From NCBI GenBank assembly GCA_016617855.1, contig JAECUM010009758.1:62001-126000 (forward strand): a stretch of DNA of 64,000 nt. The letters are read 5' to 3'. The position numbers and the translations under genes were made by a program. The notes below the pieces were generated by a model. It searched no databases. It was not told where the DNA came from and saw nothing but the letters and a program-made list of their open reading frames with translations. This DNA is from Megalonaias nervosa (Eukaryota; Mollusca; Bivalvia; Unionida; Unionidae). Shown here piece by piece: positions 46,431 through 57,500 of this stretch (positions within the stretch are counted from its first letter, which is position 1; every line of letters starts with the position of its first letter).

Positions 46431-47990
46431 TTTGTTACCGATCCAAATCCATTTAACACCCCCAACACCACTCCTTTCTGTTCACCGACAACTGGTTTCG
46501 GGATGTGTTCATCTGGAGCCAGTGGTTGACATTCTTTCACATAAACAATTTGGAAATGCAGGCAGTGTTTCTAGCCTTCTATGCATGTGTCTGCCTTTTA
46601 AAGTTTTGTCGTGTTTTAGTTACCACAGTTGTAACATACTACCAGCATTGGAAGAGTACATGCACTTCTTCTCCTTGTGTGTAAGTCTGGAACTTTCTCT
46701 TTTAGGTAGCCTTAGTGTAGATATTCTCAGAGTCCACCATATTCCAGATAAAAGGAATATCCTAGTAGTCTTCAGGTGTCGTCAGTCCCATTTCCATGTA
46801 TGGGGGAGACCCTTAGTGGACTTGTTTGCTATGCATAATGTTCCCTCCTCTCTCCATTACCAAATCAGACACTTTCATCTGTATGTGTATGCCTTTCACC
46901 CTTTCAAAATAATTGCAAAGGTCCATCAGGTCAGGATCTCTGCTAAATTCATCCAGTTAGCCAATGTGGCCACAAGCCGAGATAATTATAGAGGAATGAC
47001 TTGCTGTCACAGTACAAGAGGTGTTCTCCCCTCAACAGCCCATAGATTCTCTATTGTCACACTTGGCTCATCTTGAACGAGAAATCCACCATGACCTGTT
47101 TTTAAGCATGGTTGCCAACTGCATCAATCAGGTTAGGAGGCAATGTACTTGCAGTGTAAAGTGGAGAATCTACTGTCATTATTGAAGTATGAAAGGCCTC
47201 AATCCAAGCCTTCACCCTGTAAGTGCAGTTGCATTCTTCTCTTCTCTTTGTAAGGAAAGAATATGTTCTTTGTTCTTTCTAGCACTCTCAAATTCTCTAG
47301 TGACCTGCCATTGGGTCAGGCCCTCGTATTTCTGATTCCAAAGATGTATCTTGCTCACTAATGCCTAGTTGGAATTTGTTTGCATTTTGGGCATTGCAAA
47401 AAAAACAACAAAATTGTGAACCTTTGAGTGGAGTGTTGTTTGAGAATCTTATATTTAAGACTGCTCTCATTAGCATTGGTGAGGAGCTAGCTTCAAGACT
47501 AGTTTGTTGAAAACGGTTAGCAACTATGATTGTTTCAATTCTTTGACAATCTGAATTTCTGGCCAAGAAGCGGTTACATTCTTGTCTTGGTCGTATTTGT
47601 GCTTGGGATGATCAAGATGGTCTCCTTTGCTCTGCTGGGCTTTATGATTTTCACTTTCTGCAAAGGAAGGAAGGAAAGGTCTGAATTACTACTCAAGGGT
47701 TCCTCTGACATTTTGGTGGCCACCAATTCCATATGAATTGTCCTAGCTATGAAGAGCTTGCAAGTCACTCAGAGCAGGGTTAGTAGCAATTTCTGATCTA
47801 AAAATTTTAGGCCTTTTTTAGGCTCCCTATGAACCCTGAGAGAGAAGTCTTTATTCATGAGAATTAAAGCCCATGAAGTTAGGGTTATTACTGCATTGTG
47901 GCCTACTTGAATCACTGCTCCTTGGATGAAGTTATGAGGGCAATCTCACTATGTTCTGTTCTTTTACCTTCATTTATTTGTGTACCTAAG
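46430..47990 (+). mobile_element. Decayed DIRS-like retrotransposon: RNase H tail to tyrosine recombinase
   Basis: On the plus strand: VVDILSHKQFGNAGSVSSLL; SVDILRVHHIPDKRNIL (HIPGKxNxxAD-like); GRPLVDLFAMHN (GxPxVDLFAT); YVYAFHPFKIIAKV (AYAFPPFxLIPKV). After 47130, CTCSVKWRIYCHY and GLNPSLHPVSAVAFFSSLC resemble the N-terminal domain of DIRS tyrosine recombinases; AHEVRVITALW at 47869 carries the HxxR-type catalytic motif. Broken by stops and frameshifts. The 214-codon ORF at 46432-47076 is part of it. Confidence 0.75.
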
Positions 47991-47999
47991 TGTAGTTTT

Positions 48000-49985
48000 G
48001 TGGGGGATGTCCTCTAATGATGAAACTACACATGGCCCAACCTTTAGCCAGTCTACTGTAATATTCCTCCCCAAGGTTAAGTGCATTTGTCTTCTATATC
48101 AGTTTTGTGGAGGCCATCCGCCTACCTTCAATAGAGTAAATTCAGCAATGCAGTTGTAGCAGGTGATGTTTTACTGTGAAATGGGGGGTGGGGTGTAATT
48201 TTAATTACGTAATAGTTAACCTGCAATGATTCTCTTCCATCACATTTTGATGTGAAGCAATTTGTAAATTATGTATATCTATACTTTTTTGTAACTCCTG
48301 GTACATTATTTTGTCTCATTTCGTAATTTTATTAATTCCTCTGAATTGTAGTGATTATCTATAGCTGGATTTTGTACATGCATAGGGTCTACTTTAAGAT
48401 ATTAGAGAATGTAAATTTGCATAGGATCTATAAATAGATGTTTACGTTTGTGTTGACAGCTACTAATAATAAATTTATTAGTAAATATGTTTACAAGATT
48501 CTGCCTTTTTCCCATTGGACAGATTGGTCAGGTGGTTTCTTAGAAGAATTAAGTTAATTCTTCTTGGATGAGTTAGGTCTCGTGAATAGGTATTTTGAAA
48601 TATTAGACTCGGTAGTAATATCTGTTGCATAGGTTATATTGTGACATAGTTGTAATAGACTCTTGAATGCATATATAAGAAGAGAACTGAGCAATCTGAT
48701 TCATTCCTACGTTGGGGTCATTCTTATATCTTGTGTTCCTTTTGTAACATCAAATCTGCAGGCGTGTTTTGTGTTGTACTAAAATATTATTTGAGAGGAA
48801 AAACATTTGGACTGTTCAGTGGAAATGGAAGGTGCTCATGTTTTGGACTATCATTATTCTGGAACTATTGTGAATTATTCAAAGAAGTTCTGGACAATGC
48901 CATTTTGACATCATGATTCTTGGTGGACCAGTACATTTCCACTTCTGAAATATATATGAACTTTTCATTCTTTGGACTTTAATTTAATTCTTTCAGGATT
49001 AGTTTGGATTCACTGCATAAAACTCTGTTCCCCTCACATTTTCATTTATAACGTTGATAACTGACTTATTATGTTTGTAAAACTTGTTGGTTTTGTTTCA
49101 TTGTTACTTAGAGTATGACTAAAGAGTCGTAACAAAATGAGAAAACAGGTTGTCCAGTGAATGCTTCATTTGGTCGTTGAAAACTGGTTGGATTGATTAA
49201 TAGCATAAAATATAGCAGCTTGTTACTTTTTAATTCACTTTATAAGAAATGGTGGTTTAGGCATTTAATATTTAAAGTCAATGAAAGAAGCATGATGGAC
49301 TAAACGTAATGAATGATAGCATGTCATGCATCAATTCAAGGAGAAAACTGCACATTTGTCATGTTTCATTTTGAAGTGTGCTTGTTAACTGGTGCCGACA
49401 ATGTACAATATTTTGACTGATATTATACATGTAACAACTAATGAATGTATGATAGCAAGTTTTTTAACACCACCTCCCCTTCCTAACTTGCAATATCTGA
49501 ATGCATTGTACATCCCTCCTAAACTTAAGCTGGCTGTCTGAACACAGCACACATCCCTCTTATGAGGATGACATCATTAATGAACTCTCCAAGGCACAAA
49601 ATAAAATGCAACATGCTTAATGTTTTGGCTGTCTACAAGACAAAAAAAACAAACCCCTTTAATATTGCCTTGTAAAGAAAAAGATTTATTGTCAGATGTT
49701 TCAACAAGTAGTAATAGATCTTTAAATAAAATTCCCATGTCTTATTATGCACCTGAAACAGGACCTCTGTTTTTGATTACTTGTTTTGATGCATAAATCT
49801 TTATCATATAACCTTGCTGTGGTGCTATATAGCTTTACAGTGCTGGCGCAACGTAAAATCCACAATCAACCAACCACTTTTTTTGCCTTTTCTATTAGTA
49901 CCCTACCTTGGTCAAGATGAATATTTCTGGATAATATAAAATAAACTGGTCTTAACCTTGTTCATACAACCAAATGACTGTATCT
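48000..49985. other. Intergenic stretch; nothing recognised
   Basis: AT-rich sequence between the DIRS-like debris and the intact SINE. No coding-like frame, tandem array or TIR pair was seen. Confidence 0.5.
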
Positions 49986-49989
49986 CATT

Positions 49990-50297
49990 TAGACCACTCC
50001 GGTGGTCTAAGTGGTTAGAGCATATGTCTTGGACGTGGAAGGTCATAGGTTCGAACCCCGGCTGTGTCATACCAAGACTTGTACAAATGGTACTAGCAGC
50101 TGCCTCGCTTGGACTTAACATAAAGCAGTTTGTGTCAGGACTGGTTGGCATGGTGTCGGGATAATGTGACTGGTTGGGACATGATGCTACACGTCTGTGG
50201 CATGATGCCCCAGTGCTTGACATTACTATAAACTGCCACATTGCAGACATCATGCAATATGACTGAAAAATTGTTAAAGCTACATTAAAAATCCAAA
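49990..50297 (+). mobile_element. SINE family 1, full-length-looking copy with tRNA head
   Basis: Head contains an A box (TGGTCTAAGTGGTTAGAGC) and a B box (GGTTCGAACCC) 28 bp apart, the Pol III promoter of a tRNA-derived SINE. The body matches 11303-11550 and 5858-5983. No tRNA cloverleaf with a paired acceptor arm was convincing. Confidence 0.9.
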
Positions 50298-50569
50298 TCA
50301 TGTGCACACTATCTCATTAATCTCATTATTTGCAATTGGATCCACCTTGCACACAACTACATAGGGTAATTTTTGCAGGTCAACCTACACAAATTCTTTT
50401 TGTGGGAAGAGTCCATACATTTACCGGACATTGTCAGGTGCTTATTGGGTACTGTAAATTACCTATGGGATCCAGTAAAAGTTCGTTTCTACATAACCTG
50501 ATGTCACAGCAGGTCTGTCATCGTGTCTTGTGTATTTATGCATGATTCAGTTGTAAAGAAAATGAAAAC

Positions 50570-51130
50570 AAATATCTACAATGTAGACGATCTAATTAAA
50601 TTTTCATTGCAAATAAGTAGAAATGTTTTCTAAGACATATTTTACAACTTTTGGACTTCTTTAAATCTTGTTAGCATGACTAATGCAAAATAACAACTCG
50701 AGATAGACACCTGCGATCTAATAGGCATGTTTTGTTTTCATATGTAGGTGCCTTGATCAGACTTTCAGGCCATTTAAGAAATTTTTCAAAGTTTACACAT
50801 TTTATAACTTTTTCAATGCAAAACTTTTTTTTGCTGAAACAAATCTTGATAGCATAATTAATCAAAAACCACTTGAAAGTGACAAATGAAATTTCACATA
50901 TTTATATTTATATGCAGATGACCAGGCCACTTCAGCAGGTTATTGAATTTTTTAAAACATTTAACAGCTTTTGTTTTAGACAATTTTTTTTAGCATTATT
51001 AAAGAAGGCCACTTAACGTAGACAAATGAAATCTGGTATGCACTTATGTATGCAAAAATAGATGTCCTGATTTGATTTCCATGCATCTGTAACGCAATTA
51101 GAAATGTTTTTAATTATTGCAGTTTTGGGA
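50570..51130 (+). repeat. Dispersed degenerate repeat, family 'gtagatgacc', third cluster
   Basis: Units near 50740, 50913 and 51056 repeat tatgtaggtgccttgatcag, ctttcaggccatttaag, atttttcaaa and cttgatagcataattaatca. Adjacent to the 3' end of OAF. Confidence 0.7.
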
Positions 51131-51310
51131 CATGGGATGTTCAGTCATCAAGTCTGCAGTGGGTGCAGACACATTTTACAACCACGAATCTTTTTGCCTT
51201 GGGTCATACCTTCTCTGAAAAAGCTGGCTGTGTAAACAAGTTTTATCATCAGCTTCATCTTTAGGTGACCATCACATTAAATAGATTTTCTGCCACAGAC
51301 TTACTGGTAT

Positions 51311-51588
51311 CTATACATCATCCCATAAGCAATATATTTTCTGTAGTGCTACATGCTCAAAATTAATGCAGCGTTTACAAGTCTTGATGCCACATCTATA
51401 ATTGACATTTTTCCCTGTTGAATCACGTCCATGGCAGTACTTGAGTCCGCAGGGGTACCATCCTATACAAATTTGATATGGACACACACATGGTTTGCTG
51501 GGATCTGTAGTGTCTTTGCATCGACTGTATTTGGCTGGGGGCAGTTTCTTTGCTCTGGATATCCATGTGTTACTGTCTTTTCCAGAAG
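51311..51588 (-). CDS. OAF: OAF exon 4 (Cys-rich C-terminus) with stop
   Basis: Two bases complete Thr, then SGKDSNTWISRAKKLPP and a tail with ten cysteines ending IYCLWDDV and TAG. Acceptor is ttgaag behind a TTA-rich tract, a weak polypyrimidine tract, but it is the only nearby site that keeps frame. Confidence 0.93.
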
Positions 51589-54500
51589 CTTCAATAATAA
51601 TAATAATAGTGACGGATTTCAACTGTACAATGAGTCCTCCAAATTCATATAAAGAAACTAAAGCTCAACCATCTAAAGAAAAGCCAGAATCCTGTCTCTC
51701 AATTCTAATAAATTCTGTTCAGCTGTTTTGAGATAAAGTTGTATAAGTGTTTTTCTAATATTAGTAACTGCAAGACCCAACACAGCTAAGTTTTCAGTGA
51801 TTAATATGAAATGAGAACGCGTTAAACCTTACGCTGTACCAGCGATGTAGTAAATACTTTATGATACTGTAAGATGCACGACTACATTATAATTATTAGA
51901 AATTGGTATCTGTCAGAATCTAGTGTTCTTTTATTCTTCATGTCTAAAGGTACTATATACATTGATTTGTGTGTATGAATGCAAACTAAAGAATCTTCAG
52001 AACTAAAATGTGTATCATGTATCTGTCAAGTAAACTTGCTATGAAAGATTAGATGCTTATGAAATCGGAATAAAGTATAAATAATGTACTGTACATCGCA
52101 TTGTTCATTAACTAGGTCTGATACAACTCTCAAGGGCCATAGGTGGCTGAGTTGCCTACGTATTCACCTTTACAGATCACTCACATCTCACTTTGTCCAC
52201 ATGGGTTTGAGTATTGGCTCTGCTAGCAAGGTTATGTGAGAAAGCTTGATAAAATATTCCTGTGGGCAAGTGGTTCTTCCCAGGGTGTTTCTAGGTTCTT
52301 CAACCAAATATACTGGCCACAATGTACAGCCTATCATGTGCTGATAAATTGCAAAAAAATACACAAATGCGATCTGATATCTCTCTCTCCACTGGACAAT
52401 CAAAACAGAAAATTATTTATCTAATAATATTTATTATCTTTCAGCTGTTTTCATCACTCCTTGCCTGTCACCAATAATATAACTGCGCCTGAAAAATTTT
52501 AAATGATAATACCACTCAACATTTTTGGAAATCAAACTGGTTATATCATGCAGAAGACAAGCAAAGTGACTTACTTACATAGCGCTAAATGTCAACACTG
52601 GCCAGTTGTCCGATATATATTGAAAATAATTTATTGGAAGGTAACTATTTTTGTCATTCATTCTGAATTTCATATAGAACATAAAACGAAATCAAGATCT
52701 TAAATTCTCTTTTCAAATACTGTATATTTGTTCTTTTCATAAATGTTATGATTTTCAGCTCTCGAAACCTTGCTCATCAAGAACAGTGGCCTAAGAAATC
52801 AACTTACTGCGGGCAACTATATTCAGGTCCGATTCCTTCGTGTAGGTTGATTCAGGTGCCTCCTTGCAGATGTTGTAAATATGTGGACTTAGAGTCTGCA
52901 ATGATTCTGTAGCTGATAAATCCAATTCCAAGTCCATGATGTGAGTCTCTAGACCTTTTTCCTCCTCTGGTATTCGAATAGCAGTTGGATTTTTCTAAAT
53001 GAAAATATAAAGGATGTTTTTTTTATCTTGAAACTTTAAGCATAATTTGGTAAAATTACTAATATAGATCACTTCTTTGTAATGAAACTAGGAGAATGGT
53101 CTCATAAAATTAACAATCCATACAAGATCAGGATTTTTAAATGCTGAATATGTGAAATGAATTCATTTTGTCAATATGTATCACCACTTTACATACGGAC
53201 AGCTACATGATATCTTTAGCAGATCTAAACTTCAGTTTATCACAGAATTTCTAAGAAACTAAAAAAATTTTTAAATGTCTTTCTCTACAGCAGATAGTCT
53301 TAAGAAAGATGTGGTAGCTGACTGATTAATGTAGTCGACTTATGTGTTTTAATTCTACAGACAGCATGTCTGGTTGGCCATATGGTGTCTCGAGACATGA
53401 CAATGGCCTCAGCATGATATAATGTCGCTTCAGTCTCACCTGTCTTAACTTGGACATTGCATCTGAAGAGATGAATTCATTCTTGCCAAAACGAATCACA
53501 AAGCAAAGCATCTGAGGCTTGGCAAGGACAACTCCACGTTCCTCCTCCCAAGGAACATAGGCACGAAATATCTGAATATCCTGAAAATGACACAAAATAA
53601 TGTCTATATTCATGTAATAAATGCCTGAATTGATGTAATGAATGCATAGAGATATACTCAGCTGGAACTTAATTGCAGAAAGAAAATGTGACAATATTTG
53701 CTGGTGTACTCAAGTTATCATGTATGCACAGGGTTTTATGGTACATGTACGATTGAACAGAGGTGTACCAAATAAGTAAGTAATTAGTCATGGTAACAGT
53801 TATTGACGAGTGAATAATCCATTTATAATACCTTGCCAATTGTGAGGAAAACAAATTGTATCCTTAGGTACATATTTTGAGGTGATATCTGAGACCATTC
53901 ATTTGGGTGTAAAGGCACCAGCCCTGAAGTCATCAGGATGTACACCCAGGGTTTGCTCCAAAGTCACAAATTGCAATTTTTTTCCTTATTGGCAACAAAA
54001 TATACTATCTGGCGAATTTTTTGGCGACAACATTTTTGGCTGTTAAAAACTATAACAGTCTTGGGGTTTGGAGTGGAGAAATTCAATGGCACCATGACAG
54101 GAAGCTGCAAACTTGGAGATAAAATTGCACTGGAATCTATTGTTAAATAAACAAAACCTTTATTCATATTGACAAACCACCCTAACACAGCATTGTTATA
54201 TCATAATCTGCTTATGCTGCTGTCTGGCCTTAGTACTGTATGCCGTAATATAACCAAAATATTCATGCTACCTGACTAGCTACAATCAACAACCTCTGAA
54301 GGCTGGAATGGGAACGACTACAATCAACAATGGCAATATTTTTTCTTTTCGAAAAATGTACCAGAAAAAAAAAATAGTTTTGCTGAAACTTCAAAGAAAA
54401 CTGATTACCTTTGAATCACTGATCATTCTGTATATATACAAAGCAAATGGAAACAAATTCTATCTCAATGTTCTACAATTATTTGATGTTGCCACAGCAA

Positions 54501-57500
54501 TAACGGGTATTTGTTTGGTCCTTCAAAGAGGGCCTTTAGTGGTACCTTCAACAAATGTACCTTCATCAAAGCAAGCCAAAGACCTTTGATGAAAGGAAGT
54601 CGGCAACAAACTTAAATAAAAGCATTTTTTCATTTCTCCTAGTAATTGGAACATATTTATTGTGCCATGAAAGTTTCCTGTTTGCAACAAAAAGTTCATG
54701 CTTACGATCGCTACCAATTGCGGTGTAAAACCCAAATTATTGTATCAATATTTTGAAACAATATATATCTGGCCATCAAATTAAATGAAGGTGGGACATC
54801 TCGCAAGAATGTTTGCTAAACTTTTTAATTTGTTCACGTTTTCATTTCCCTATGAAGAACCTCATCCTCTTGGAAGCCTCAGCATCATAGTAGTTTTCTC
54901 TGGCTTACCAAAATCAAGGCCAGTTTAAGTACAGGTACATGTAAACAACTAAACAGCCACTGCTACTAGGATAATGAATATCAGTGTGAATTGTTTTGCA
55001 AAACATGTTTGTTGAGAATGGGATATAGATCAAATGAGGACTACCATTTTTTTTATACGTAAGTGTTAATTGCATTTTCCAATGTGATAAATGAATTTTC
55101 TAACATATCTAATTAATGCTCAAATTCATGGATTTTTCATATACATGTACATTATTTAACACATTGTGGAGTGTACTACACAAATGTAAATTGTCAATAT
55201 ACAAGTGTATTTCAGACTAGCTGTCTTCATTTAATCAAAATTTCCATTGGTTTTTTCTCCCTCTCTCTCTCTCTCTCTCTCTAAATCTTAGTCACCAATG
55301 ACAGATCTGTCACCTAAAAACATTTTAATTGTACCGTATTTTATGTAATTTTTCGTACACGAAAAAATAATTATTAATTTCAGTGTACGAAAAATTATAT
55401 GTAAAATAAATAATTATCATTTGGTGGTACTGACTGTGTACGAAAAATAAAGGGATCGTACCAGAACAAGTTCTACAGAACACACGTTACTTGACAACCT
55501 AACGGTACAAACATACAAAGTAAATGTATATTTTCTGTCTCATTCTGCTCTCAACTCAAGAATCTAATTGCAATAAAAACAAAAATACTCAAAACGATTT
55601 TGTTATTAGTGAATGAGAGAGAGAGAAAGAGAGGATTATGTCTCAGTGTGCAAGCTCGTTTGCATTTAGAACATATGTATGTGTTATGTTGTGTAATACT
55701 GGCAAAATGATTAAGATGGTTTGAACATGTATAAGTTATGGGTATTATTTATTGGTAAATAGTATGCAACGATACAAGTCCACACTGTCAAAAAATTAAG
55801 TGCAAGTTGTTACCGCAACAATAATCTCATTATCAAATTACAATAAAAAATAAAGAACCTGAAATCACGTTTAAGTTAATGCGCATGAGTGCGTACATGT
55901 GTGTGTGTGTGCGCGCACCAGAGAGAGATCAATCAAACAAAACAAAATTTTTTCAGTATACAAGACCGTATATATTCAGTGTGGTTTTTATTTGTAGCTT
56001 TTGCAAAGAGAAAAAAGACTATTTTCAATTACCTGATGAGTGAGATAATCCTCATATATTACGACCTACTACATTCCATTAGTAATAAACACTGCAAAAT
56101 CAACGATTCATTCTTGTTTTAATTACGATGTACATTGTCACAACAACCACATGGCTATGCAGTGTTATTTACATGGTAATTAAACATGCTTAGCGCTTTG
56201 GTTGAAACCAGACTGAGGGCAAGAATCGACTGAAGAGGTCAAATCAGCGAGGCTGCCAGTAGGAAAATGAGGCTCGCTTTAGGAAAATGAAAATCTGTCA
56301 ATGTGCTATTGAAGCCGCTGTCCATATAGCAGATGTTAGAAGGACAAGCGATCATATGCATTACTTGCTATTTGAACTCGCCAATAAAGATAATAGTGGG
56401 GTATATTGTAGAATAGATTTGCAATAAAATGTTAATTATATCCAAGTCAAAACAGAAGAAGCACTTAAAAGATAGTATATGTATATATACGAATCGATTT
56501 AACGGAGTCCGTGACTTTCAAGTTTACAATGGAAAATGACAAGGTTTTTATATTTTATGTTTGTATGACTAATGAAACAATAAGACTACCGGTAGTTGAC
56601 TAATGGTCTGTGGTCTTCACTTTAGCATGTACTGAGATGTAATTTTTGTTGGTTAAGAAAACATCAAAGGGCTTCCAAACTCGTTTTAAAATGCACGTGG
56701 TGTTTTGTTACGGTGACGGACTTAATAAGGAGAACTAATTAACGATAATATTTAAAGGTATGGTCTGTAAAGTCCTTTGTCCATTTGTACATAAACACCA
56801 GTAGATACTGTAATGACAATAAGCATTTATGCACATGGGCACCCGCTGGATCTTTTGCAAAAGGGGGAGGGGTCAGTCAGTCACGGCCGGGAGAGTTAGT
56901 ATAGTAAGCACTCTGAAACTAAAGCTAATATTTACTAAGTGTTTTGAACAGAATCTTGTGACATATTATCAGCATCATTTGCATGATTAAACTTGTCGGA
57001 ACATATATTGCAGTATGATTTCCAAGGGAGCCATGTGACCCCCCTTGACCTATGCTGTGGCTGCCCATGCTTTTGCATCAATCATTATATTTTCTCACCA
57101 ACAATTAATCATTAATTTTTGTAAAAACAAAATGGGAATATGGTATTTTTGACCTTTTCTGCAAACGTAAACCTTCTTAGTGGAAATTTTATGTCTGATA
57201 ATTTAATGAATTTTTCAAATAATACAAAGTGATATGTACGAAAAATTATGATACATTTAAATAATTATTATTTTGATAACTGGATTGTGTACGAAAAATT
57301 AAAGGGTATGAAAAATTACATAAAATATGGTATATGAAATTTCAATTATTTTCAGCTCCCCCCCCCAATCTAAACATCCACTTACGTCGACAATATTACC
57401 TTGGTCCCGAGGGTGCTGAGATAAACAGATAGTAATGTATTATGAAAATGGCGACAATTTTTTGAAAACTGGCGACAAAATATTGAGGTTGGCGATTTTT

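Noticed and set aside
46432..47076. 214-codon ORF as an independent gene
   Set aside because: Its landmarks (HIPDKRN, GRPLVDLFA, YVYAFHPF) place it in the RNase H to recombinase part of a DIRS-like element with breaks on both sides.
49990..50066. Functional tRNA gene
   Set aside because: A and B boxes are present, but no good acceptor-stem pairing and the sequence runs on into a SINE body shared with two other loci.
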